From the NCBI GenBank assembly GCA_013399895.1, contig VXBA01000125.1, positions 996,104 through 1,060,103 of the forward strand: 64,000 bases of DNA. Reading direction: 5' to 3'. Both the position numbers and the translations under genes were made by a program. Numbering within the stretch: position 1 is the stretch's first letter; every line of letters starts with the position of its first letter. This stretch comes from Serilophus lunatus. Taxonomy: Eukaryota; Chordata; Aves; Passeriformes; Eurylaimidae. The notes under the pieces are model-generated. The model did not search any database. It had not been told where the DNA came from and saw only the letters and a list, made by a program, of their open reading frames with translations. Shown in pieces: positions 38,930 to 49,600 of the stretch.

Positions 38930-39115
38930 ATAACTGGTCTGCTACCTACCCATTCATTAGCAGCAATTACAGCACATTAGTGTTACAAATTGCTATTGAA
39001 AGATGTTACCAAGCTAGAAGCCCTCGGTTTAATTGAAAGCACTTTTTTATTTGATTACTAATGGCCCTGTGTTATAATATCAATGACCTACAGGAGAAAA
39101 TTGCTTTGTGTTGGC
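38930..39115. promoter_or_regulatory. Candidate conserved non-coding element
   Basis: Unique AT-rich sequence with CATTAGCAGCAATTACAGCA, GTTTAATTGAAAGCACTTTT and TTTGATTACTAATGGCCCTG. It is within 5 kb of the MATN1 3' end and free of repeat signatures. Confidence 0.25.
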
Positions 39116-39305
39116 AAAAGAACTCTGCTGGAAGGCAGAGCTTTCCTCCTGCCTTTGGGAGGCTCCAGGCTTTCCCTGGAATACCCAAGGGGAGGTGAGA
39201 AAAAGTAGATAAGGATGTTTTTCACACCCAAAAGACAACATTTTATGAATTACTTTGCCAGAAGATCTGAAGGAACTTGGTGGAGAAAAGGACTGGTCAT
39301 ATGTA

Positions 39306-39500
39306 GGATCATGAAATCATGGAATGGTTTGGGTTGGAAGGGATTTTAAAATCAACTAGTCCAACCCCCTGCAAGGAGCAGGGACAACTTCCAAGAAGGT
39401 CAAGTTGTTCAGAGTCTTGTCTAAGTTGACCTTGAATATTTCCAGGGATGTGGCATGTCCCCCACCTCTCTGGGCAACCTGAGGATGCAGCAGCAAAGGG
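39306..39500 (-). mobile_element. CR1 LINE 3' fragment
   Basis: The antisense order is ATCATGGAATGGTTTGGGTT, GGAAGGGATTTTAAAATCAA, then TTCCAGGGATGTGGCATGTC and CTCTCTGGGCAACCTGAGGA. The tail is intact and the middle diverged. Confidence 0.8.
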
Positions 39501-39669
39501 AGGGAAAAGGAGTTCCATGCCTGCAGAAGGATCATTTCCCAAACCTCCAGCAATGAGATTTTCTCCAAACTCATCACTCCAAGGTTTGGGATGTGTGTGT
39601 CTTGTTTTTATTGTGTGCAGCCTCTTTTGTTTCCAAGATAAGCCTGTAATTAGCTGAAAGAAAATGCAA

Positions 39670-39900
39670 AGAGCCTCATGGAGCTGGTTTCCATCTTGCT
39701 GCCCGTTGGCAATCCATTAATGAAGCCTAATTACAACGTCAAAAGCCTGTATTCTAACCCAGTGAGTAATTGACTATGGAGATGCAAGAGCTCTTTTGTT
39801 GTTTTAAGCCAGGGGAAGGGAGAGGGGAGGAAAAATAACTGTTAATTAGTTTAGTTCTGCTTTATCTGTAACACAAACCAAAATATTAGTTACAGGAGCA
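39670..39900. promoter_or_regulatory. Candidate conserved non-coding element
   Basis: It contains CCATTAATGAAGCCTAATTA, GTGAGTAATTGACTATGGAG and CTGTTAATTAGTTTAGTTCT, dense in TAAT cores, without repeats or an open frame. Compositional evidence only. Confidence 0.25.
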
Positions 39901-40121
39901 GCTCCATGCCTGACAATATATCTTGGCCCCTCTGCCATCCCAGAGCACTGGAGGGAAAAGCTTTTTGTTCTGTTTATTTTTTATGACTCCAACGTGTCGT
40001 GTTCCTTGAGGGGGAATTTGCTGTGTGAAGGAGGGGCTGGGCAGGGCAAAAGTTCACCTTGGATTGAAATTTCCAAAGAATAATGGGCATAGAAAAATAT
40101 GGAGATTGGATCTTGATTGGT

Positions 40122-40184
40122 GGGATGGATGGATGGATGGATGGATGGATGGATGGATGGATGGATGGATGGATGGATGGATGG
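40122..40184. repeat. (GGAT)n microsatellite
   Basis: About 15 perfect GGAT units are followed by ACAAACAAACAAATAA, a short CAAA run. It is a simple-sequence tract of about 62 bp and likely length-polymorphic. Confidence 0.97.
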
Positions 40185-41211
40185 ACAAACAAACAAATAA
40201 GCTCTAGGAATTATAACTAGAGAAAGACTGATATAATGTTGTTCTCTCCACTAAAAAAAAAGAGATTCTATGTCTGCATGTAAAGGGATTTCCTTGCAGC
40301 ACCAGGAGCACTGCTCTGAAACAACAAATTTGATGCTTTAGGAGGTTCCTTGTCTCCCAGAAGTTTGAAGGACCAACACTTGGTGGATCAGCCCTTCACA
40401 TCCCAGTTTGAGCCACCGCCCCACCAGGCATGGTCCTACCTGGAGCAGCCTCCCTGTAAAGGACTGGAGCCTGTTTTGCTTCCCAAAGAACTAAGTTTTC
40501 TGGAAGTTGTTGGGTTAAACTGGCAGTGGGCAAGGTGGGCTGGTTGGTGGAGGCAAAGATCCAGCCCTCACTCTACAGGGATTTATCCCATCGACTGAAA
40601 AAGTCAGGCAAATACCTTAAACTGCAGATTGACAACAGGAATGTCTTCTCATGTAGACATTTCCATGGGTGCCATGACAGAACTTAAAATCAAATCCATC
40701 TTTTAGTTTCTGAGGGGATTAAATTTTACTTTTAGGGCGCTTCAAGAATAAATAGGCATATAAGAAAATTGACTACAGAAGCTCTTTTCCATGATGGGCA
40801 AAGTGATTATGGTTGAAAATAAAAGGAAAACAATGCTGTTGTCGTCTTATCAGATGGAAGGGAGTTGCCTCTGATAGACTGAAGAGATAAAAGAATGGAA
40901 AAGGAGAAAAACAGAGTAAAGAATAAGAAGTTCAGAAATACATCAGGTAGCCTGGACATTGCCTTAAATCTATTACATGAGGACCAGGAGCATCAGCTAT
41001 GTGAAACAAACAGAAAAAGCAGCTTTGGTGGCCAAAAAGTTGTGGTTTTTTGGGAACCCTGTGTGACAGGACAACAATTCTGATGTAGTAAAAGCCTCAT
41101 CTCATTACTGAGGTGTTAAATGACTCCCAGAGTCACCCATGGGCTTCATCCTCACCTCCCCTATTGAGTCAGCCTGGCAAACACTGAGGCTTCCAAAACC
41201 CTGAGCTGTGG

Positions 41212-41520
41212 ATTAAATCACCTTTAAGGGTCATCCAGTTCCACCCCCTGCCATGGGCACAGACACCTCCCACTCTCCCAGGTTGCTGCAACCTGACCTT
41301 GGGCACTTCCAGGGATGGGGCAGCCACAGCTTTTCTGCCCAACTTGGGCCTGGGCCTCCCCACCCTCATCATAATTCTTTTTTTCTAACCTGAATCTACT
41401 CACTTTTAATTTAAACCCATTACCCCTTGTCCTATTCAAATGGTCCTGCTACAAAATCAGTCCCCTTTTTTCTTAAAATCTCCCTTTAATTGTCAATTGT
41501 AACCTGTGCAGGTTCTTTGT
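41212..41520 (-). mobile_element. CR1 LINE 3' fragment
   Basis: Antisense CR1 containing CCAGTTCCACCCCCTGCCAT, CAGGGATGGGGCAGCCACAG, AACCTGAATCTACTCACTTT and CCCCTTGTCCTATTCAAATG. It extends 5' to about 41520 with falling similarity. Confidence 0.85.
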
Positions 41521-41661
41521 CAGCCAGGTGAGTGTGTGCTCTGTGTCAGGGTGAGAGAGTCTGATCAAAAGAGCTGAGAACCACAACATGCAGGACCTTC
41601 TTCTGCCCACTGGGGAGGTTTTTCTGCTCCAGTTACAGAGATAATGGGAAGTGATTCCACA

Positions 41662-41735
41662 TAACTCACTTAAGAGTTGGACTCAATGGTCCTTGTGGGT
41701 CCCTTCCAGTTCAGAATATTGTGTGATTCTGAGAC
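41662..41735 (+). mobile_element. CR1 LINE 3' tail
   Basis: It reads GAGTTGGACTCAATGGTCCT, then CCCTTCCAGTTCAGAATATT, and ends GTGTGATTCTGAG. Only the terminal 70 bp remain. Confidence 0.7.
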
Positions 41736-43075
41736 AACTTGGAAAAAGATTCCTTGGATGGCAAGGTGTGCCCTGAGTCAGGTGTTTAGAAGTCAGTTGC
41801 ATAACTGAAGGAATTGCTATAATTTATAAAGAGGTGCTGCTTTGTTGCACTAAAATGTGCCCATTGCAAGATCCTGATTAATGTGTCCTGTGGTACCTGT
41901 TTCTATTGAGACACAAACAGGAGAAGCTCAGTCTTAGAGCTCTGGATTTTATATGTGTAAAATTAAACAACAGAAATCTCATCTTTAGCAGGTGAGGAGC
42001 TGGAGAGGTTACCCTGGATTCTGAGGTATTCAAGATTTGATTGAGAGGGTGAGATTTTGTTTTCAAGAACTTACTGCAGTCCTTGAGTTAATACTTGAAT
42101 CTTCCTGCACATCCAAGAATATAATAAATGATTTTCATTATAAAAGAAGCTTTTTTTTTGTTTTGAGAGAAGGGTCTCACTTTCTCTATGGTTGCTTTTC
42201 TTCTCTTGCATTGAAATAAGAGGTTGTGACAAGAGATGGAAGTTTTCTGTCACCAGAGCTGGTGTTGTCAGGCAACCACCTCAGAGCTTACACAAAGGAA
42301 GAAACTCGCTTTAAAAACTTTCAGCAAACTTTTAATACTCCCCCAAAACACTCTGGTGACATTTCTGAACAAGCCAAGTCATTCCAAAAAGCTTTTCACA
42401 TCATCTCAAGTATAAATATTTTGATAGAAAAAATAAAACCATAAACTCCCCCCCTCCAAACCCGATGCCTTGTGCTCACACCCAGCAGGGTGTGATGGTG
42501 CCGTGGGTCCCATCCCTCCCCTCCTGGCCAGGCCACAGCTGCAGGAGACAGGCAGGTCTGAGGTGCTTCCAGTCCATGTTGCTGCTTTGGTTTTCCAGTG
42601 CTGGGAATCCAGGGACATGAGAAGAAGGTCTTGAGATGAACTTGGTGGCTTTGAAGGTGCTCAGAGGTGTGGGAACCCTCTGGACACAATCCTGCTTGAG
42701 TAGGGAGGTGGGACCACAAGACTCACTGTGGTTTCTTCCGTCCTGGCCCATTCCATGATTCTGTGACAGTGTGGGATGAGCAGCCAGTGAGGCTCTGGTG
42801 GACACAGTACTGGAGGCACCACTTCCATGTACAGATCCAGCAGCAATTCCCTGCGTTTCAGGTGCTGATAGTGCCTTGAACCTCCAGCTGAGGATGTGGA
42901 GGGACATCTGGGCTGGTGTTGGACACACATGGGGTGGTGCCTCACAGAGCCACGGCCACCAGGTCATTGCACAGCATCAGGACTCACCCAGGGCAGGGGC
43001 TGCATCACTGACAGACCATCCACTGGCTGGGAAAGCTGAGATTCTCCTTCTGTATTGTACAACAGCTCTGGATAA

Positions 43076-43104
43076 TCCATCCTATCCTATCCTATCTTAT
43101 CCTG
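43076..43104. repeat. (TATCC)n pentamer tract
   Basis: ATCCATCCTATCCTATCCTA continues to TCTTATCCTG, about five units with one substitution. It lies in the probable MATN1 3' UTR. Confidence 0.85.
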
Positions 43105-43325
43105 CCCTGTCTGCAGCTCACACTCGGGGATCATTGCTGTAATTCACCTACTCGCTGACAAAGTCCTCGTGTTTACAATAACAAGGTGATCAGCTTTGGC
43201 ATCTTATACCCAGCATCTGAAGTGATTTGAAGTCACTTTGACTTTTAAATTAAATTATCTCATGCATGGAAAACAAAAGCTGCAGAAGAACACAGCGAGG
43301 CTTCACAGAACTCAACAACTTTTTA

Positions 43326-43364
43326 ACACACACACAAACATACATATATATATATATATATTAA
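43326..43364. repeat. Compound CA/TA microsatellite
   Basis: ACACACACACAAACATACAT is followed by about nine TA units. It lies in the probable MATN1 3' UTR, about 300 bp after the stop codon. Confidence 0.9.
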
Positions 43365-43630
43365 GCTTTAAATCAAAAAACAAATCTTTCCAGTTTCTTT
43401 TTTAATATATGCACTCTATAGGATGCAACAAACATTAGCATGGTCACACACAGTGCTCTGCCCATTATACAATGTCTGCTCTACTGTTCTACTTCTTCCC
43501 TTTTAAACAAATGCAGGTAGACTAGAACTCTTTAACAAATACAAGCTGGCCAGAGCTCTGGGGCTGAGCTACCCTCCAGGACAAGTGGAAGAGTTCTAGG
43601 AAGGAGGTAAAGAATGTTCTTGTTGGGACC

Positions 43631-43680
43631 TTAGATGATCTTGTTCTCCAGGGCTTCAATCCTTTTAGCCACAGCTTCCA
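43631..43680 (-). CDS. MATN1: MATN1 exon 8: end of coiled coil and stop codon
   Basis: The exon follows an AC-ending intron (CTCAC|TGGAAG). The 50 nt complete Leu478 and encode EAVAKRIEALENKII, then TAA at 43633-43631. The hydrophobic a/d pattern continues the trimeric coiled coil of exon 7. The codon split across the AT-AC intron (C|TG) restores the frame exactly, which confirms the unusual borders. Confidence 0.95.
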
Positions 43681-46600
43681 GTGAGAAGGAGTTAAGGAGG
43701 AAAAAATGACAGTGCATGTTGGGAGAGGGAATTTTTACAGGGACAGACAGTGAGTTTTAAAATAAATGAGGAGACATTTAGATGAGATATTGGGAAGGAG
43801 TTCTTCCCTGGGAGGGAAGGTTGGCACAGGTTGGGCAGAGAAGCTGAGGCTGTCCCAAACCTGGAAGTGTCCAAGTCCAGGTTGGAGCCACTTGGGATAG
43901 AGGAAGGTGTCCCTGCCCATGGCATGGGGGGAAATGAGATTGGTTTTAAGTTCCCTTCCAACCCAAACCATTCTATAATTCCATGATTCCCTGCTCCCGT
44001 CCTCCTGGACTGGATAAGGGGAGGGAGAGTGCTGCCTTGCTGGGACCAGGCAGCAGAGGGAATCTCTCACCTCTACCCTGGAATTTCCACCACTGTTCAG
44101 GCTGAGGAACTTTCACTGAAGGTAGAAAACGTCTGTGGACACAGAGCTGCTCACACACCTTTGCACATTTCCTGGCAGGAAGAGTAAAAGCTGTGGGAAT
44201 GATTGGAGCATGTTTGGAGAGGCTGACAGCAAGTTCCTGACCTCCAGCAGCACGTGTTGCCTGAAGAGAGGAGCAAAGCGCTTTTCTTAGAGTTACAAAG
44301 TGTGTCACAGCAATTTTCTGCTCTTTTCACTAATTGCTTTCCATGATGTGCCTGGGAGCAGCAACACACTGGGTGAGAACTAGATTTACTCTGACCTTTT
44401 GCATAACACAAGTCACGGATTTCACTCAATTTGACTTAAAGAGTAGAAACTAAGCTGTGCAACTGACACAGCAAAGCGTGGAAATGTGTGAATAAATTAG
44501 AACATTGCTTTGAAAATTATATCCTGTCCTTGTTCTCACTAGTGAAAAAGCTCCTCAGCCCTGTGTGAGTCACCTCAAGGCTTCAGAAATTCCTCTTTCT
44601 GTAAGTTTGAATCTTTCTCCTGATTTTTTTTTTTGCCTTTTTTGTTTCACTTTCCACCACTTCTCCCTGGTATTTGTGCAGTATGACAGGAGCCAGAATG
44701 CAATCCAACAGCAGGGCCCGGATGGGATCCAACTCACCTCTCTGGAGATGTTTGCACTGAGCAGCTACACGAGGATTTATCTCCCAGAACTGGGTTTTAT
44801 GCAGCTGGGAGAATTTGGTCCTGACATTAGAATTACCCACACCACCAACCACAGAGTCAGGGGACAGGCCCTGCAGTTCCCTGCATGATCCATCTCATGG
44901 GATCACAGGATCTTTGAGGTTGGAAAAGACCTCCAAGGTCACTGAGTCCAACCTTTGAGCAACCACCACCTTGTCCACATCCAACAACCCAAATGTCTTG
45001 TTCCCATCCTCCTGAACACCTCCCCAGCCTCCTACCCTCAGGAGCACAATTCCTCCCTTGATGCCTCCAGAAAAACCAACCCAACCCACTGAGTTCTGGA
45101 CAACCAGAACTTCCAAAGGATATGTTTCTGCTGCAATGAATTGATGAGGTCTTCAACTTTGGTCTGGAACTTCACAATGGATTTACATTCACATGGATCT
45201 TCCTCTGTGGGTTGTCAGGAAGATGAGTTTAGAGGCACAAAAAAAAGGATTTAATCAAAATCACCAAAACCAGTGAAAAAGAACAATTCTTATTTTCTTT
45301 GTCAGAAAAATGAAGGGGATCAAAATATTACCTCTTCTAATTAGCTGACTGATCACTCCTGGCTCTCAGATAACTGGAGAATGTCACGTTTTCTTGTTAA
45401 ATAGGCAGGAAGATCTCTCCTGGATTTCCAGTTTCCTAAAAACCCCACTGGGTTCTACTTATGATGCTTAAAGTTTGCCCCTAAAATGTGAATCTGAGCA
45501 AACACAGTGCTCAAAACAACCTCTGTCTCCCCAATAACATCAAATAAAAATTAGAGGCCCTGGTTACCATCTGAGTAAAGACTTGTTGGAGCTTTGCTTC
45601 AATATTCCAGTTTTGGGAGGGTGGAGCAACATGCATTAATCAGTTTTTTAACCAGTGTCAGTAATTTCCATATATTCATCAAGGAAAATTAACTTAAACT
45701 GGAATAGGAACATAAAAAGTACTGAAATGGCTGGGAAAAGAAAGGAGATGTTTACAAGCAAATACAGAGTTGACAAGTGGAAGGAGGAAAGAGGAGAAAG
45801 ACTTTTTAAAGGAAAGGATGTCACTTGCACAAAACCACAAGGGGATTAAACCAGTCATGAGTAAACTAAAGCTGGATATTAACACAAGATTTCTGGCCAT
45901 CTGTTGATAAATACAAGCTGGCATTGGAAATCAAACAAATGCAAATATTTTCTTTCCTTTTTCTTTTTTTTAAGATTCAAACATTAATATATTCACCCAA
46001 ATTGATTTTTTTTTGCAAACAAACACTTTTTCTGAAATTTACTTTTCTGAATACTGAAGTCTAAATGTATTTGCTTTCTTGAAAGATATTTAAATACAAT
46101 ATGTTGGGAGTTTTTATACAACTCCCATCATCTTGTTCTTGGATTGACTCCTACTTTTTCAAGGAGCCATGGCAAAGACAGTTTCTCTCCTGCAAACCTG
46201 ATTCCCAGACTCTGCAGACACAGGACGTTGGAGGTGCTGGAAATTATATCATTTTCCTAGTAACTTTTCTAATTAATTGTTTTCATTAATCCTAACCAGT
46301 GTAATTTTCCACTGGGGCCTCTTAGACTTCCCAAACAGGAAAAGAAATCTCATCTTTAGGAATCTGGAGGACAAGGCACTTCCCCAGCATGACCCAGGAC
46401 ATCTGTAAAGGTGCAAGGATCCAAATCTGATTTTCCTGAAGCAAAGCCCTTAATTTCTTGAGTATTTTTCTCTCTAATTTACACTCAGAGAGAAAAACAG
46501 ATGAGTCACTTACTACAAACCCACTAATATTCACATGGATATCTCTTGGATTTGGAACAAATAACTGTCAGAAATTGCAAGGAAAAGGAAAAAGGAGATT

Positions 46601-49600
46601 AAAATTTGGCAATATTTATTATTTCATCCTGCTGATGTTGTAGAGCATCTCCTGATACCATTGAGTGGGACCATGGGGCAATCAAGAGCAGGTCTGATGG
46701 GGTTTTAAAATATCTTTTAGACTCAACTTATTTACGGGTCAATTTTCTTTAACTTTTATGTTATTCTTCACCTGTGTCCCCCTCAGTCTTCTCTCAGCCT
46801 TAGCTGGACTGGACTATCCAAACCTGAGCAACTTTAGCTCAAATTTAGACACCTACAAGTCACTTAAAAGACACCAGATGCTTCTTTCAGCTTGAAAAGT
46901 GTCACCTCTGCAGTGCCTGTTTGCCTGTGGGAGCAGCTTCACCTCAGATGTCCAGTTTGATGATGAATTTCATCTTAAGCCAAAGAAATCAACTCTTGGC
47001 TTCTCTTTTGAGAGCTCTCTTCTGTCCTTTTGTCACTTTGGGCTGTTCTCGGGACCTGGCACAGCCTGAATTCATCATTTCCAAAGAGGAAGGTAGAGAA
47101 GGGGAGAAATGTGGAGGAAAAGGGAAGAAGAAGTGGATTTCTGAGAGGGGGAGATAGTTGAAGTGTTTGCTTTGAGTAACCCCCCAAAATATTGATGTCT
47201 CCTGATCCTTCCCTGGATTCTGCCAACTCAGTACACTGAGACCAGAGAGTTTTTTGTAACATCCATCTAAAAGGGCATTTTAATCCTTCTGCTTCCAGCC
47301 TTCCAATGCTGGGACTAAACACCCCCCAATCCCCAATTCTCACCAACACAGATTTTCATTTGGAGCTTCTTCCCGATCTTGCTGATGGTTCTGAAGTCAG
47401 CTGTGTAGAAATAATGCTCAGCCACAGGTTCTGAAGCAATTTCCCTCAGCTCATCTTCCACTGCATTGCCAACTCCCACAGCAAACATCCTAAAGCCTGA
47501 GAGAAATGAGAAAGGACTCAAACCACCCTGACAGGGTCATGTATCCAACTCACATGGAAGAGATCATCCAGCAAAAGGAAGTTTCCAAAATTAACCAGCC
47601 TGTGAAGGGCAAAATCCCCTGTGCAAGAGAGAGCTGAGGCTCAGCAAAGCTGTAGCTGAGTCTCTTCCTAAACTTGCAACACAATCTGTCAAAAGCAACA
47701 CACACTATGAGTGAGGAACAAGGTATTTTGTGTTTTTCTGACAAGAGTTTGCTCAGCCACTGCTGCCTCAACCCTATTTCTACTGAACTGAAATGCAGTT
47801 TTCTCATTTTGGATGATGATACCAATTAATTCCAGTTCAAAATACTTGTCTCTGCTTGTCCACGTCTGCACTGGTAATGCCTTCCCCTCGTCCCCTTTTT
47901 ACCTTGTCTTTTCACCCCTGGATATACCAAATATTTGTTTTTCTTTCCCGAAGTTCAACTCAATTAACAAGTTTAGAGTCTCATAAGCCTCATTACTCAT
48001 CCCATGGAAATAATTCATGGACAGATGCTGGAGATTTCCTTGCAGGGACAAGAAAATAGGAAGAGACGGAGCATCGAGTTTTACCATCACAGAGGAATAA
48101 ACTCTATAAATGTGATTTATAAGAACCTTCTGTTTTATAAGAGCTGAACTTCCATATAACATGTGAACCTGCTTTGTAAACATTGGCTTTTCAGAGCTTG
48201 CACCTGACCTTTGTGATTATGTGCTGCCCCTTAGTCCCATCTAGTGGTGGAGACTGAAGTGAAAAGGAAGGAAAGGGTTTAGCAGTTCCTGAGTGAATTC
48301 ACAGGGGCTGTGTCCATTTAACACAAGGATGTCAGAGACTGGGAGCTGCTCAGGAGGTCAGCTCAAGATGTTAATATTTTATGGGGTTTAGACATATTAA
48401 TGTATCAATATGTGGCCACTGTGCACTTTTACTATAACAGGAGGAGCTGAAGAAAATTTCTTATTAATGTGCTTGGGGTTTGAGCAAGGAGTCCACAGTT
48501 ATTTCTTAATCTGTGTTTGTGCTTTATTAATTGTTTTATTTCTCTCTTCCCTTCTCCAGGCCTTAAGGCTGATACAGCCAAGCCACACTTGGTCCTACAA
48601 CTCCTGTTTTTCCCCAGGGAGCTCTCTGAGGGTCCCCTTTGTCTCACCACGTGTGACACTGACAATGAGCTGGCTTTCTTTACCAACCCAGATAATGGTT
48701 TGGGAGAGACCTTAAGCTCCACTTCACTCCACCCCCTGCCATGGGCAGGGACACCTCCCACTATCCCAGGTTGCTCCAACCTGGCCTTGGACACTGCCAG
48801 GGGTGGGGCAGCCACAGCTTCTCCCAGCAATTTCCTTCACATTTGTGTGGACTTTCTAGACCAATGTACATCCCATTCCAGCAGACAGCTCCAGCAGACT
48901 TAAATCCAAACCAGGGGATAAAACCAGCTACTGGCAAGCCAAGGTGCACCTGAACCCCAGCCAGAGGTGCTCCAAGTTCTTTATAAGGATGGAAGAATAG
49001 TCAGGGAATATCTCCACACACTCTATAGCAACGTGTTTGTATCCCAAGAAGCATCCCCAGGGAAATAATCCTATGTTGATACTGAAGGCAGTTCCTTGGC
49101 CAAGGGAGAAACAAGCCAGCAAGAATTCAGGAGCCCTACCTGAGTCTTTGGCTTTCTTAGCAGCATCTGTGATATAATCCTGTGACCTCCCATCAGTGAA
49201 GACAATGCCCACCTTGGGGACCCCAGGCCTGGCTCCATTGATGATGGAAAAGGAGCTGTCGACGAGGTACTTGAGAGCCTGGCCTGTCATTGTTCCCTTC
49301 TCCATGTAGGACATTTTCTTGACTGCTGCTTTGATGTCCTTCTTGTTCTTGAACTGCCCCAGTGGAAACTCCTGCCTGACAGAGCTGGAGTACTGAACCA
49401 GCCCCACCTGGGCCTGTTTGTCTGACACCTCCAGCGAGTCCACGATCTGGTTGATGAATTTCTTCACCAGGTCAAAGTTCTCAGGCCTCACACTCTTGGA
49501 GCCATCGATGAGGAAAACGAGATCCAGAGCAGATCCCAACCCACCACTGCAAGCTGAAGGGACACATCAGAAGAGGGCAGAAGACAGCAACTAAGACCTC

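Larger units (their letters stand above)
37821..41211. other. Gene-free stretch
   Basis: It carries the CR1 fragment at 39306-39500, the GGAT tract at 40122-40184 and AT-rich unique blocks at 38.93-39.11 and 39.66-39.90 kb. No coding sequence was found. Confidence 0.65.
42310..43630 (-). other. MATN1: Probable MATN1 3' UTR, end uncertain
   Basis: Downstream of the stop codon no AATAAA was found on the minus strand down to about 41.9 kb. ATTAAA variants occur at 43406-43401 and 42336-42331. The second is followed by T-rich sequence. A 3' UTR of about 1.3 kb ending near 42310 would suit the long avian matrilin-1 mRNA, but transcript data are needed to set the end. The stretch contains a TATCC pentamer tract and a CA/TA tract. 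Confidence 0.35.
43681..45123 (-). other. MATN1: U12-type AT-AC intron (MATN1 intron 7)
   Basis: On the minus strand the intron begins ATATCCTTT (45123-45115), an exact U12 donor. It has TCCTTAAC at 43698-43691, matching the U12 branch-site consensus, and ends TCAC at 43681. The likely branch A (43692) is 11 nt from the intron end, with no long polypyrimidine tract. The last intron of MATN1 is one of the founding examples of AT-AC introns removed by the minor spliceosome. The body contains two opposed CR1 fragments. Confidence 0.95.

Noticed and set aside
44565..44888. Plus-strand open frame of 107 codons inside MATN1 intron 7
   Set aside because: No homology, no splice partners and a homopolymer run. 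Treated as chance.
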